Source of the DNA: an uncultured Prevotellaceae bacterium
GTDB taxonomy: Bacteria > Bacteroidota > Bacteroidia > Bacteroidales > Bacteroidaceae
Direction: 5' to 3'
Length of the DNA stretch: 64,000 nucleotides
NCBI GenBank assembly: GCA_900315565.1
Contig: OMZS01000010.1
Coordinates: 1-64,000 of the forward strand
The position numbers and the translations under genes are program-made. Positions 26,269 to 34,510 of this stretch are shown here, in pieces. Each line of letters opens with the position of its first letter. Position 1 is the first letter of the stretch. A model generated the notes under the pieces. It saw nothing but the letters and a program-made list of their open reading frames with translations. It was not told where the DNA came from and searched no databases.

Positions 26269-27276
26269 ATGAAGAAAACGGGATGGCTGATTGGCCTGCT
26301 CATTGTAGTGCTCTTTGCGCTGAACCTATTGATGGGTTCGGTCAGCATTCCCGCTGCCGAAGTTGTGAACATACTCACGGGCGGCGAGGCGGCAAAGGCA
26401 TCGTGGCAGTACATTGTGCTTGAGTCGCGACTGCCGCAGGCCATCACTGCCATGCTTTGTGGCGGAGCACTTGCCGTGAGCGGTCTGATGCTGCAGACAG
26501 CCTTCCGCAATCCGCTGGCCGACCCTGGCATTTTCGGCATCAACAGCGGCGCAGGCCTTGGCGTGGCCCTTGTCATGCTGTTGCTGGGCGGCAGTTTTTC
26601 GGCCGGAAGTGTCAGCGTGTCGGGATTTGTTGCTATTTTGCTCGCCGCATTCATTGGAGCCATGGCAGTCATGGCTATCATCTTTTTCTTCTCTACTGTG
26701 GTGCGCAGCAACGTTATGCTGCTCATCATCGGCATTATGATTGGCTATTTGTCTTCGTCGGCCATTTCGCTACTCAATTTCTTTGCCACCGACGAAGGAG
26801 TGAAATCGTATATGGTTTGGGGTATGGGCTCTTTCGGAGGCGTGAGCAGCAAACAGCTGCCCTTGTTCAGCATCATCACACTCGTGGGACTGGCCGTGAG
26901 CGTGATGCTCATCAAGCCACTCAACGCACTTCTGCTGGGCGAACAATATGCTGAGAACCTGGGCATCAACACCCGCCGCGTGCGCAACCTGCTGCTTATC
27001 ACCACCGGCTTGCTCACCGCCATCACTACTGCTTTCTGCGGTCCCGTGGCATTCATCGGCTTGGCAGTGCCCCACATTGCACGTCTGCTTCTCACCACCG
27101 AGAACCACCGCTCGCTGCTACCCGTCACCATTCTTTGCGGAGCTGCCGTGGCACTACTGTGCAATCTTGTGTGTTTCCTGCCAGGCGAGCGTGGTGTAAT
27201 TCCCCTCAACGCCGTTACCCCCATCATGGGTGCACCGGTCATTATATACGTCATTATCCGCCGACGCAACGGATAA
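26269..27276 (+). CDS. btuC: Cobalamin ABC importer permease (FecCD family, BtuC-like)
   Basis: The 335-residue protein has about nine to ten hydrophobic helices. Family motifs are LPQAITAMLCGGALAVSGLMLQTAFRNPLADPGIFGI, split here over two helices, and CGPVAFIGLAVPHIAR near residue 260, the coupling region for the ATPase. GAPVIIYVIIRRRNG at the C-terminus is typical. It pairs with the BtuF-like protein 34 bp upstream. No ATP-binding subunit gene follows: the next gene is methylmalonyl-CoA epimerase under its own promoter. The ATPase must come from elsewhere. Confidence 0.9.
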   Translation: MKKTGWLIGLLIVVLFALNLLMGSVSIPAAEVVNILTGGEAAKASWQYIVLESRLPQAITAMLCGGALAVSGLMLQTAFRNPLADPGIFGINSGAGLGVALVMLLLGGSFSAGSVSVSGFVAILLAAFIGAMAVMAIIFFFSTVVRSNVMLLIIGIMIGYLSSSAISLLNFFATDEGVKSYMVWGMGSFGGVSSKQLPLFSIITLVGLAVSVMLIKPLNALLLGEQYAENLGINTRRVRNLLLITTGLLTAITTAFCGPVAFIGLAVPHIARLLLTTENHRSLLPVTILCGAAVALLCNLVCFLPGERGVIPLNAVTPIMGAPVIIYVIIRRRNG

Positions 27277-27317
27277 GTTTGTTTCTTTTGCGTCCGTTAT
27301 CGATACATTTTCGGTAG

Positions 27318-27350
27318 CCTCAGCTAAATACGATCATGCGATAGCTGAGG
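27318..27350 (+). terminator. Hairpin after btuC
   Basis: CCTCAGCTA and TAGCTGAGG form a perfect 9-bp stem with a 15-nt loop, 42 bp past the btuC stop. No U-run follows, so termination is probable from position but not certain. Confidence 0.5.
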
Positions 27351-27409
27351 GAAATCGTGTGGCAGTAAAGGTTTACAGACTGTGTATAACAATTATTAAT
27401 ACCAAATAG

Positions 27410-27440
27410 TTTCTACTTCGAAATATTCTTTGTACCTTTG
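27410..27440 (+). promoter_or_regulatory. Promoter of the methylmalonyl-CoA operon
   Basis: TTTC (27410-27413) and TACCTTTG (27433-27440) are 19 bp apart, 39 bp before the mce start. Confidence 0.65.
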
Positions 27441-27478
27441 CAGCGTTTATTCAGATAACCATCAAATATTTAATTATT

Positions 27479-27886
27479 ATGAAGATTTCACACATCGAAC
27501 ACGTGGGAATTGCCGTTCAGAGCATTGAAGAGGCTCTTCCCTATTTCAAAAACGTTTTAGGCCTGGATTGCTACGCTATCGAGGAAGTAGCCGACCAGAA
27601 AGTAAAGACTGCATTCCTGAAGTGCGGCGAGGTGAAACTGGAGCTTCTTGAGCCAACATCACCTGAGAGCACCATACAGAAGTGGCTCGACAAGGGCAAC
27701 AAGGGTGTGCATCATGTGGCTTTCTGTATTGAGGACGGCGTGGCCAACGCGCTGGCTGAATGCGACGAGAAAGGCATCCGCCTCATCGACAAGGCTCCGC
27801 GCAAAGGTGCCGAGGGCCTGAACATTGCTTTCCTGCATCCCAAAAGCACATGCGGCGTTCTGACCGAGCTGTGCGAAAAGCCCTAA
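27479..27886 (+). CDS. mce: Methylmalonyl-CoA epimerase
   Basis: The 135-residue VOC/glyoxalase-fold enzyme interconverts (R)- and (S)-methylmalonyl-CoA. Motifs are the metal ligand HIEHVGIAV at the N-terminus, GEVKLELLEPTSPES, and GVHHVAFCIED in the second half, with LHPKSTCGVLTELCE at the end. Length is typical. It leads an operon with a biotin-dependent carboxyltransferase and carrier. In propionate-forming Bacteroidales it follows the B12-dependent methylmalonyl-CoA mutase, which is not in this window. Confidence 0.93.
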   Translation: MKISHIEHVGIAVQSIEEALPYFKNVLGLDCYAIEEVADQKVKTAFLKCGEVKLELLEPTSPESTIQKWLDKGNKGVHHVAFCIEDGVANALAECDEKGIRLIDKAPRKGAEGLNIAFLHPKSTCGVLTELCEKP

Positions 27887-27951
27887 ATACATAGCTTTTT
27901 AAAAAAGGACTAAAGGAGTATCGTAAATTTGAATAATTATAGAATCAAAGA

Positions 27952-29517
27952 ATGTCACAACAGTTAGAAAAAATCAAAGCCCTGATTGCCAAGCGCGAAC
28001 AGGCGCGTCTGGGTGGCGGCGAGAAAGCCATCGAAAAGCAACACGCACGTGGTAAATATACGGCGCGCGAGCGCATCGACATGCTGCTCGACGAGGGAAG
28101 CTTCGAAGAGGTGGATATGTTCAAGCTGCACCGCTGCACCAACTTCGGCATGGAGAAGAAGCAGTATTTGGGCGATGGCGTGGTGGCCGGCAGCGGCACC
28201 ATCGACGGACGTCTGGTATATGTATTTGCTCAGGACTTCACGGTGAACGCCGGTTCGCTGTCGGAAACCATGAGTCAGAAAATATGCAAGGTAATGGACC
28301 TGGGCATGAAGATGGGTGCGCCTGTCATTGGTATCAACGACTCGGGTGGTGCCCGCATCCAGGAAGGTATCAACGCACTGGCAGGATATGCTGAGATTTT
28401 CGAGCGCAACATTCTCGCCTCGGGTGTGATTCCTCAAATCAGTGGTATTTTCGGTCCCTGCGCAGGTGGTGCTGTTTATTCGCCCGCTCTGACCGACTTC
28501 ACGCTGATGATGGAGAACACGAGCTACATGTTCCTTACCGGACCGAAGGTGGTGAAATCTGTCACCGGCGAAGATGTTGACCAGGAGAGCCTTGGCGGCG
28601 CCAGCGTTCACTCTACCAAGAGCGGCGTGACCCACTTCACAGCTAAGACTGAAGAGGAAGCTCTGGAGATGATAAAGACACTGTTGAGCTACATTCCTAG
28701 CAACAACATGGAAGAGGCTCCGCGTCGCGAGTGCAACGACCCCATCAACCGTATGGAAGATGCGCTGAACGAGATTCTGCCCGACGACCCAAACAAGGCT
28801 TACGACATGTATCAGGTGATTTCGGCCATCACGGACAACGGCGAGTTCTTCGAGGTGCAGCCTAAGTTTGCCCGCAACATCATCGTGGGCTTCGCCCGCT
28901 TCAACGGACAGAGCGTGGGTATTGTAGCCAACCAGCCTTCGTGCTACGCTGGTGTGCTCGACGTAAACGCATCGCGCAAGGGTGCCCGTTTCGTCAGATT
29001 CTGCGACGCCTTCAACATTCCCATTGTTACGCTGGTAGATGTTCCCGGATTCCTGCCCGGAACAGGTCAGGAGTATAATGCCGTCATTCTGCACGGTGCT
29101 CAGTTGCTCTACGCTTTCGGCGAGGCAACAGTGCCCAAGGTGACCGTGACGCTGCGAAAGAGCTATGGCGGTAGCCACATCGTGATGGGCTGCAAGCAGC
29201 TTCGCACCGACATCAACTACGCATGGCCCAACGCCGAAATTGCCGTGATGGGTGCCAGTGGTGCCGCCGCAGTGCTCTATGCCAAAGAGGCCAAAGCCAA
29301 GAAAGATGCTGGCGAAGACGTTCGTGCCTTCATCGCTGAGAAAGAGGATGAATACAACGAACTGTTTGCCAACCCCTATCAGGCTGCCCGATATGGTTAC
29401 ATCGATGATGTCATTGAGCCGCGCAACACTCGCTTCCGCATCTGCCGCGCACTGGCTCAGCTAGCTACCAAGCGCGAAGGTCTGCCCGCTAAAAAGCACG
29501 GCAACATTCCTATGTGA
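27952..29517 (+). CDS. mmdA: Methylmalonyl-CoA decarboxylase alpha subunit (carboxyltransferase)
   Basis: The 521-residue acyl-CoA carboxyltransferase has both halves of the crotonase-like fold: [45 protein letters not shown], then [28 protein letters not shown] and [12 protein letters not shown]. It takes CO2 from methylmalonyl-CoA to biotin on the carrier protein, giving propionyl-CoA, or works in reverse as propionyl-CoA carboxylase beta chain. The operon with epimerase and biotin carrier favours the decarboxylase/transcarboxylase direction. It lies 65 bp after mce. Confidence 0.9.
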   Translation: MSQQLEKIKALIAKREQARLGGGEKAIEKQHARGKYTARERIDMLLDEGSFEEVDMFKLHRCTNFGMEKKQYLGDGVVAGSGTIDGRLVYVFAQDFTVNAGSLSETMSQKICKVMDLGMKMGAPVIGINDSGGARIQEGINALAGYAEIFERNILASGVIPQISGIFGPCAGGAVYSPALTDFTLMMENTSYMFLTGPKVVKSVTGEDVDQESLGGASVHSTKSGVTHFTAKTEEEALEMIKTLLSYIPSNNMEEAPRRECNDPINRMEDALNEILPDDPNKAYDMYQVISAITDNGEFFEVQPKFARNIIVGFARFNGQSVGIVANQPSCYAGVLDVNASRKGARFVRFCDAFNIPIVTLVDVPGFLPGTGQEYNAVILHGAQLLYAFGEATVPKVTVTLRKSYGGSHIVMGCKQLRTDINYAWPNAEIAVMGASGAAAVLYAKEAKAKKDAGEDVRAFIAEKEDEYNELFANPYQAARYGYIDDVIEPRNTRFRICRALAQLATKREGLPAKKHGNIPM

Positions 29518-29525
29518 TTTACGAT

Positions 29526-29578
29526 TTATGGATTTGCGACTGGCGGCACTTACCTGCTCGCGAGTCGTAAATCCATAA
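29526..29578 (+). repeat. Intercistronic inverted repeat after mmdA
   Basis: TTATGGATTTGCGACT (29526-29541) and AGTCGTAAATCCATAA (29563-29578) form a 16-bp stem with one mismatch and a 21-nt loop, between mmdA and the small ORF. No U-run is present. It may set differential mRNA stability of the operon segments. Confidence 0.7.
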
Positions 29579-29651
29579 TGACAACGCGACTCTCTGAGAC
29601 AAAATTCAAGAAAATCAGCTAATCTGGTCATATTAATCGTAAATCGAAATT

Positions 29652-29813
29652 ATGAAAATCAAAAATGAAATTTACGCTGCCATAGCATTGGCACTGCATG
29701 AGTTCAAAGGAAACAACGTGCATGATAAGGAATCGGGCATTATTACCATCCGTCCTCATCACACTGAGTGGAACGGTCATTACATCTCGATGACAGAAAA
29801 CCCTAATTTATAA
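29652..29813 (+). CDS. 53-residue conserved-looking small protein in the methylmalonyl-CoA decarboxylase operon
   Basis: The ORF (ATG 29652, TAA 29811) encodes MKIKNEIYAAIALALHEFKG followed by NNVHDKESGIITIRPHH..NPNL. It starts with an amphipathic helix and a VHDKESGIITI beta-strand motif. It has no membrane helix, so it is not a full OadG/MmdD gamma subunit. Small accessory subunits of similar size (MmdE, about 55 residues) occur in Veillonella methylmalonyl-CoA decarboxylase, but homology is not established. Position between mmdA and the biotin carrier, only 12 bp before the latter, supports a real gene and a role in the complex. Confidence 0.7.
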   Translation: MKIKNEIYAAIALALHEFKGNNVHDKESGIITIRPHHTEWNGHYISMTENPNL

Positions 29814-29825
29814 AAAACACACACG

Positions 29826-30254
29826 ATGAAAGAGTACAAATATACTATTAACGGTACGAAATATGAGGTTGCCATTGGCGACATCGTAGATAACATTGCA
29901 TCTGTAACGGTCAATGGCGAGGAGTTCAAGGTTGAAATGGAGAAAGAGGCTGAGCCCGAGAAGAAAAAAGTGGTGGTTCAACCTGCTGCTGCCGCTCCGA
30001 AGGCTGAGGCTGCTGCCAAGAGTGCCGGTCCTGTTGATGCCAAGAATGCCATTAAGGCCCCACTTCCCGGAGTCATTATCGAGGTGAAGGTGGCCGTGGG
30101 CGACGAGGTGAAGGCAGGCGACACCGTGGTGGTGCTCGAAGCCATGAAGATGGCCAACAACCTGACTACCGACCGCGCCGGAAAGGTGACAGCCGTTTGT
30201 GTGGGTGTAGGCGAAAGTGTTATGGAAGACACTCCGCTGGTGGTTATCGAATAA
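29826..30254 (+). CDS. mmdC: Biotin carboxyl carrier protein of methylmalonyl-CoA decarboxylase
   Basis: The 142-residue protein has an N-terminal beta-domain (KEYKYTINGTKYEVAIGD), an Ala/Pro/Lys-rich flexible linker (about 50-75) and a C-terminal biotinyl domain. The domain contains the biotinylation motif EAMKMANN, its lysine being the attachment site, and ends APLPG..MEDTPLVVIE style. It shuttles the carboxyl group from the carboxyltransferase. A strong terminator follows, so the operon ends here and the membrane-embedded sodium-pumping beta subunit (mmdB) that usually comes next is absent. Confidence 0.92.
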   Translation: MKEYKYTINGTKYEVAIGDIVDNIASVTVNGEEFKVEMEKEAEPEKKKVVVQPAAAAPKAEAAAKSAGPVDAKNAIKAPLPGVIIEVKVAVGDEVKAGDTVVVLEAMKMANNLTTDRAGKVTAVCVGVGESVMEDTPLVVIE

Positions 30255-30312
30255 GGACTAACGAACACACGCACGTTCTTCACTTTAGTGGGAACATAAC
30301 CCTTATAAAAAA

Positions 30313-30350
30313 CCTCCCGAGCAAGAAGAACTCTGCTCGGGAGGCTTTTT
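30313..30350 (+). terminator. Rho-independent terminator of the mce-mmdC operon
   Basis: CCTCCCGAGCA and TGCTCGGGAGG form a perfect 11-bp GC-rich stem with a 10-nt loop, followed by CTTTTT. Confidence 0.93.
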
Positions 30351-30405
30351 ATGTTATTAAAATAGTGGTCGGAAAGGGATGGGTCGATGAGGTCGAAACA
30401 CAGAT

Positions 30406-30753
30406 TCAAATCACCACGTGATTGTTCTGGGGAAACACCACACTAGGCTTGAAAGTCTTGGCTTCCTCGAAGTCCATAAGCGCGTAGGAGATGATGATGA
30501 CCACATCGCCCACCTGCACCTTGCGGGCGGCAGCACCGTTGAGACAAACACAACCGCTTCCGCGCTCACCTTTAATGATATAGGTTTCAAAACGCTCGCC
30601 ATTGTTGTTGTTCACAATTTGCACCTTCTCGCCAGCAATCAGATTGGCCGCGTCCATCAAGTCTTCGTCGATGGTGATGCTGCCCATGTAGTTTAGGTTG
30701 GCCTCGGTTACCCTAACACAATGTAGCTTGCTTTTCAGTACTTGTATTTGCAT
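30406..30753 (-). CDS. panD: Aspartate 1-decarboxylase
   Basis: The 115-residue pyruvoyl enzyme makes beta-alanine for pantothenate. The self-cleavage site is visible as NYMGSITID (Gly-Ser bond), and [25 protein letters not shown] plus [12 protein letters not shown] are typical. The ATG at 30753 gives the normal N-terminus [10 protein letters not shown]; the longer frame to 30780 runs into panC. It starts 4 bp after the panC stop, forming a panC-panD operon that supplies both the beta-alanine and the ligase. Confidence 0.95.
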   Translation of the reverse strand: MQIQVLKSKLHCVRVTEANLNYMGSITIDEDLMDAANLIAGEKVQIVNNNNGERFETYIIKGERGSGCVCLNGAAARKVQVGDVVIIISYALMDFEEAKTFKPSVVFPQNNHVVI

Positions 30754-30757
30754 TTCC

Positions 30758-31606
30758 TTATTTGTACTTAATATGGTCAATCAGACGTATAGGAGTTTTC
30801 CCGCAATACACTGTGATGCAGCCCACTACATGCGGAGCATCGTCCCAGCTGGCAACGGGCAGCAGCGTATCGCCATTGACAATCTCAAAGTATTCTACTT
30901 CGAGGCCGTCGATGGCATTGATTTCGTTCACCACACTGTCACGAGTCTCGGCAACGGATAGTTTCTTGGCATCGGCAACACTCTTTTTCAGAGCCTTGTA
31001 GATGGCAGGTGCAATGGCACGCTCGTCGGGAGCCAGCAACGTATTGCGGCTGCTCTTAGCCAGTCCGTCATCGTCGCGCACAATGTCGCACTCAACAATC
31101 TGCACATTCATGCCAATGTATTTCACCAGCTGTTTCACTACGGCTATCTGTTGCCAGTCTTTCTCACCAAAGTAGGCGCGGTCGGGTCGCACAATGTAGA
31201 ACAGTCGGCTCACCACCTGGCAGACACCGTTGAAATGACCCGGACGACGGGCACCCTCCATGACCGTTGAAACGGGCGGAAACTCAAACTGGCGCGTGTC
31301 GGGCACAGGATACATCTCCTCTACCGAGGGAGCCAGCACGTAGTCGGCACCGATGCTCTCCAAAAGCTGACAGTCGGCATCAAGGGTACGCGGATAGCGG
31401 TCGAGGTCGCCTTTGTCGTTGAACTGGGTGGGATTCAAGAATACAGAAACAACCGTCACGTCGTTTTCTTCAACACTTCGGCGTACCAGCGAGGCATGCC
31501 CCTCGTGCAGGGCTCCCATCGTAGGAACAAGTCCTACAGACTTACCTGCCTTACGGTCGTCGAAAAGTGCATTCTGAAGTGCAGCGATTTTGTTAAATAC
31601 TTTCAT
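30758..31606 (-). CDS. panC: Pantothenate synthetase (pantoate--beta-alanine ligase)
   Basis: The 282-residue enzyme condenses pantoate and beta-alanine with ATP. Nucleotidyl-transferase motifs are visible: [14 protein letters not shown] (HxGH), [39 protein letters not shown] and SSRN in the KMSKS-like loop. Length is normal. It is the first gene of panC-panD and diverges from the GT5-like gene over a 230-bp AT-rich spacer. Confidence 0.95.
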   Translation of the reverse strand: MKVFNKIAALQNALFDDRKAGKSVGLVPTMGALHEGHASLVRRSVEENDVTVVSVFLNPTQFNDKGDLDRYPRTLDADCQLLESIGADYVLAPSVEEMYPVPDTRQFEFPPVSTVMEGARRPGHFNGVCQVVSRLFYIVRPDRAYFGEKDWQQIAVVKQLVKYIGMNVQIVECDIVRDDDGLAKSSRNTLLAPDERAIAPAIYKALKKSVADAKKLSVAETRDSVVNEINAIDGLEVEYFEIVNGDTLLPVASWDDAPHVVGCITVYCGKTPIRLIDHIKYK

Positions 31607-31761
31607 CTTTGTGTGTTAAGTTGCGGGAATGATACCCGAATCGGCCTGCAAAATAACAACTTTTTTCTTAAATAAGAAAGAATTATTTTAAAAATATGCG
31701 AATATAAGTGCGTTTTCGCGAATTTGTATTCGAAAAATGGCAAAAATCCAACTTTTTTTCG

Positions 31762-31769
31762 TACCTTTG
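31762..31769 (+). promoter_or_regulatory. -7 box of the GT5-like / DUF4270 operon
   Basis: TACCTTTG matches the consensus 68 bp before the gene. No TTTG is seen at the usual distance. Confidence 0.55.
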
Positions 31770-31836
31770 CACAAGTTGGCATAGCCTGACTTATGTCCAA
31801 GCACTAAGAAATCACACCTTTTAAACAACAGAGAAA

Positions 31837-32643
31837 ATGGCAAAGAAAGTATTGTTCATCAACCAAGAGATAGCACCCTTCGTGCCCGAAAGCGAATTGT
31901 CCATCATGGGTAGAGACCTGCCCCAGGCCGTGCAGGAGAAAGGTTTCGAAATCAGACCCTTCATGCCTAAATGGGGAACCATCAACGAGCGCCGAGGGCA
32001 ATTGCACGAAGTGAAGCGTCTTTCGGGCATGAACCTTATCATCGACGACACCGACCATCCGTTGGTCATCAAGGTGGCATCGATTCCCACCTCGCGCATA
32101 CAGGTGTATTTCATCGACAACGAGGACTACTTCATGAAGCGCAAGATGGAGACCGACGAGAGCGGAGAGGAATATCCCGACAACGGTGAGCGTGCCATCT
32201 TCTTTGCCAGAGGTGTCATTGAGGCTGTGAAAAAGCAAGGATGGGCTCCCGACATCATCCAGTGCCAAGGCTGGATGGGTGCTGTGATTCCGTTCTACGT
32301 GAAAGAAGCATGCAAGGACGAGCCATCGTTTGCCAACACCAAAGTGGTAACATCGCTCTTTGCCACCCACCTCATGGGCGAGCTGGGCGAGAGTTTCAAA
32401 AGATGCGTAGATTATCGCGAGGCAACAGCCGATTTGCTCGACAAATACGACCAAAAGTTCGACTTCATACAGCTTGGCAAGATGGCCATCGACTATTCTG
32501 ATGGTGTCGTACAGGCCAGCCCCGACGTGAACGCTGATCTGCTGAGCTATGTCGCCGAAAAGAATGTACCCCTGCTACCCTATCCTGGCGAGACAGGCTA
32601 TGGCGAGGCATACGCGGATTTCTATAACAAATTGACTGAATAA
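31837..32643 (+). CDS. Glycogen/starch synthase-like protein, N-terminal (GT5) domain only
   Basis: The 268-residue protein resembles the N-terminal Rossmann half of glycogen synthase GlgA: KVLFINQEIAPF..SELSIMGRDLPQAVQEKG, PDIIQCQGWMGAVIPFYVK, VDYSDGVVQASPDV. GlgA usually has about 470 residues, with KTGGLADV near the N-terminus and a second GT-B domain that binds the ADP-glucose donor. Here the KTGG motif is replaced (SELSIMG) and the second domain is missing. It is therefore unlikely to be a normal glycosyltransferase. It lies 42 bp before a DUF4270 lipoprotein gene, an arrangement I recall as common in Bacteroidales. Function unknown. Confidence 0.8.
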   Translation: MAKKVLFINQEIAPFVPESELSIMGRDLPQAVQEKGFEIRPFMPKWGTINERRGQLHEVKRLSGMNLIIDDTDHPLVIKVASIPTSRIQVYFIDNEDYFMKRKMETDESGEEYPDNGERAIFFARGVIEAVKKQGWAPDIIQCQGWMGAVIPFYVKEACKDEPSFANTKVVTSLFATHLMGELGESFKRCVDYREATADLLDKYDQKFDFIQLGKMAIDYSDGVVQASPDVNADLLSYVAEKNVPLLPYPGETGYGEAYADFYNKLTE

Positions 32644-32685
32644 AGAATCATTGTATTCGTATTTTTTTAATTCATCATTCTTCAA

Positions 32686-34170
32686 ATGAAAAGTAAAATT
32701 TTGACTGTTATTGCCATCTTGGCAATGGCATTGTCAGCATGCGACGATACCACCGAAAACATCGGCATGTCGCTCACGGATAACATTGACAAACTGCAGA
32801 TTACTACAGACTCATTCGAGGTGCAGTCGCGCTCCATACTAGCCGACTCGGTGCTCTCGAAAAGCAGTGCCGGCTATTTGGGAAGAATAAAAGACCCCGA
32901 GACAGGTGCATATATTACAGCCGACCTCACGCTGCAACTCCACACGCTGGAGGACTACAAGTTTCCCCCTATAGCCAACATCGTCAGCAAAGACCAAAGC
33001 CAGAATGTCATTGCCGACTCGTGCGACATCAGGATTTTCTACGACTCGTTCTTCGGCGACTCGCTCTCGACCATGAAGCTTACCGCCTACGAGCTGCAAC
33101 GCACACTGGAAGAAGGACTGAAATATTATTCGAACTTCGACCCCGAAAAACTGGGATACCTGCGAAACGACGGATTAAGCCAAGACAAGACTTACACGCT
33201 CACCGACCTGGGTGTAACCCAGAAAGTAAGAAACGGAAAGAACTATTCGCCCAACATCCGCATTAACCTCAACCAGCCCTACACCGACAAAGACGGCAAC
33301 ACATACAATAACTACGGAACTTACATTATGCGCAAATACTTCGAACATCCTGAGTATTTCGCCAATTCCTACAATTTCATCCACAACGTCTGCCCTGGAT
33401 TCCATTTCAAGATGAAGAGCGGAATGGGTTGCATGGCCTATGTGAACACCACTCAACTGAACATTCACTTCACCTATCACAACCCACAGAAAGACTCTAC
33501 TTACGCCGTTACGTCAACGTTTGCCTCAACAGAAGAAGTGCTCCAGTCGTCGAAAATCTCTAATGACAGCAAGTCACTTCAATCCATGCTCAACGACAAC
33601 ACCTGCACCTACCTGAAAACTCCTGCAGGCATCTTTACCGAGCTCACACTGCCCGTTGACCAGATATTGCAGAAACACCAGAACGACACGCTCAATGCTG
33701 CAAAAATCGTGCTCACGAGAGTCAACAACAACTCGCAGAGCAACTACGGTCTAGCCGTGCCCAACTACCTGCTGATGGTGCCCAAAGACAGTCTTTACAC
33801 TTTCTTTGAAAAGAACAGCCTGCACAATAACAAAACCTCGTATCTGGTGCAGCGCGACCACACCACCAGCAACAATGTTACCACCTATAAAAACACCTAC
33901 ACCTTCAGCAACATAGCGGGTCTGATTCGCGCCATGGGTGATGCCAAAGAAAAAGGCGGCAGCAATTTCGAGGCACTCCACCCCAACTGGAACAAAGTGG
34001 TGCTTGTGCCCGTCACAGCCACCACCACCACCAACTCGTCGGGCACCACCGTCTATAGCAAAGTGCTAAACGACATGTCGCTCACCAGCACACGTCTTGT
34101 TGGCGGACCTGGCAACAAACGCGACAAGATAAGAATCAGCGTCATATATAGCAAATTCAAAGGAAAATAG
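32686..34170 (+). CDS. DUF4270-family surface lipoprotein
   Basis: The 494-residue protein has a lipoprotein signal (LTVIAILAMALSAC) followed by DDTTENIG, an acidic surface-export signature. DUF4270 features are visible: early GMSLTDNIDKLQI, SRSILADSVLSKSSAGYLGRIKDPETGAY, and the late SNIAGLIRAM / NWNKVVLVPV. The family is widespread in Bacteroidetes and of unknown function. It is second in an operon with the orphan GT5-like protein. A 43-residue ORF starts 2 bp after its stop. Confidence 0.88.
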   Translation: MKSKILTVIAILAMALSACDDTTENIGMSLTDNIDKLQITTDSFEVQSRSILADSVLSKSSAGYLGRIKDPETGAYITADLTLQLHTLEDYKFPPIANIVSKDQSQNVIADSCDIRIFYDSFFGDSLSTMKLTAYELQRTLEEGLKYYSNFDPEKLGYLRNDGLSQDKTYTLTDLGVTQKVRNGKNYSPNIRINLNQPYTDKDGNTYNNYGTYIMRKYFEHPEYFANSYNFIHNVCPGFHFKMKSGMGCMAYVNTTQLNIHFTYHNPQKDSTYAVTSTFASTEEVLQSSKISNDSKSLQSMLNDNTCTYLKTPAGIFTELTLPVDQILQKHQNDTLNAAKIVLTRVNNNSQSNYGLAVPNYLLMVPKDSLYTFFEKNSLHNNKTSYLVQRDHTTSNNVTTYKNTYTFSNIAGLIRAMGDAKEKGGSNFEALHPNWNKVVLVPVTATTTTNSSGTTVYSKVLNDMSLTSTRLVGGPGNKRDKIRISVIYSKFKGK

Positions 34171-34172
34171 CC

Positions 34173-34304
34173 ATGGCCGACAACTATCTGGAGCGACACC
34201 GCGAAGATTATGAGCTGCGCAAGGCACAATGGCTGAGGAAACAAAAACATCTGCCTAAAACCACCCAGCGCAACATTCAGCGACCCGATGACGAAGCCCT
34301 CTAG
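34173..34304 (+). CDS. 43-residue small protein after the DUF4270 gene
   Basis: The ORF (ATG 34173, TAG 34302) encodes MADNYLERHREDYELRKAQW followed by LRKQKHLPKTT..DDEAL. It is highly charged and helical, and begins with the ADNYLE(R/K) motif I recall from short Bacteroidales proteins of unknown function. It starts 2 bp past the DUF4270 stop and ends just before a terminator, so it is in the operon. Function unknown. Confidence 0.65.
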   Translation: MADNYLERHREDYELRKAQWLRKQKHLPKTTQRNIQRPDDEAL

Positions 34305-34325
34305 ACGGGAAGAATGAATAAAAAG

Positions 34326-34386
34326 AAAACCAGTAGAAACCGAGAACAAGAATTTGTTTGTCTCTGTTTTTACTGGTTTTCTGTGT
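34326..34386. terminator. Terminator after the DUF4270 operon
   Basis: AAAACCAGTA (34326-34335) and TACTGGTTTT (34371-34380) pair perfectly around a partly paired interior. T-rich sequence flanks both sides, so it may work in both directions (it also lies downstream of queA). Confidence 0.65.
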
Positions 34387-34456
34387 TTATATACTGTTTT
34401 GCACCAAGCTATAGAAAGCCACCGAACACTACTTCACGTTCGAAATCCTAAAACAC

Positions 34457-34508
34457 GACAAGAATTTCATAAAGCATGACAAGAATTTCATAAAGCATGA
34501 CAAGAAAT
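34457..34508. repeat. 21-bp direct repeats downstream of queA
   Basis: GACAAGAATTTCATAAAGCAT occurs twice in tandem (34457-34477, 34478-34498) and a third time in part, ending at the queA stop. The unit length equals that of the repeats at 16051-16176, but the sequence differs. Confidence 0.8.
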
Positions 34509-34510
34509 AC

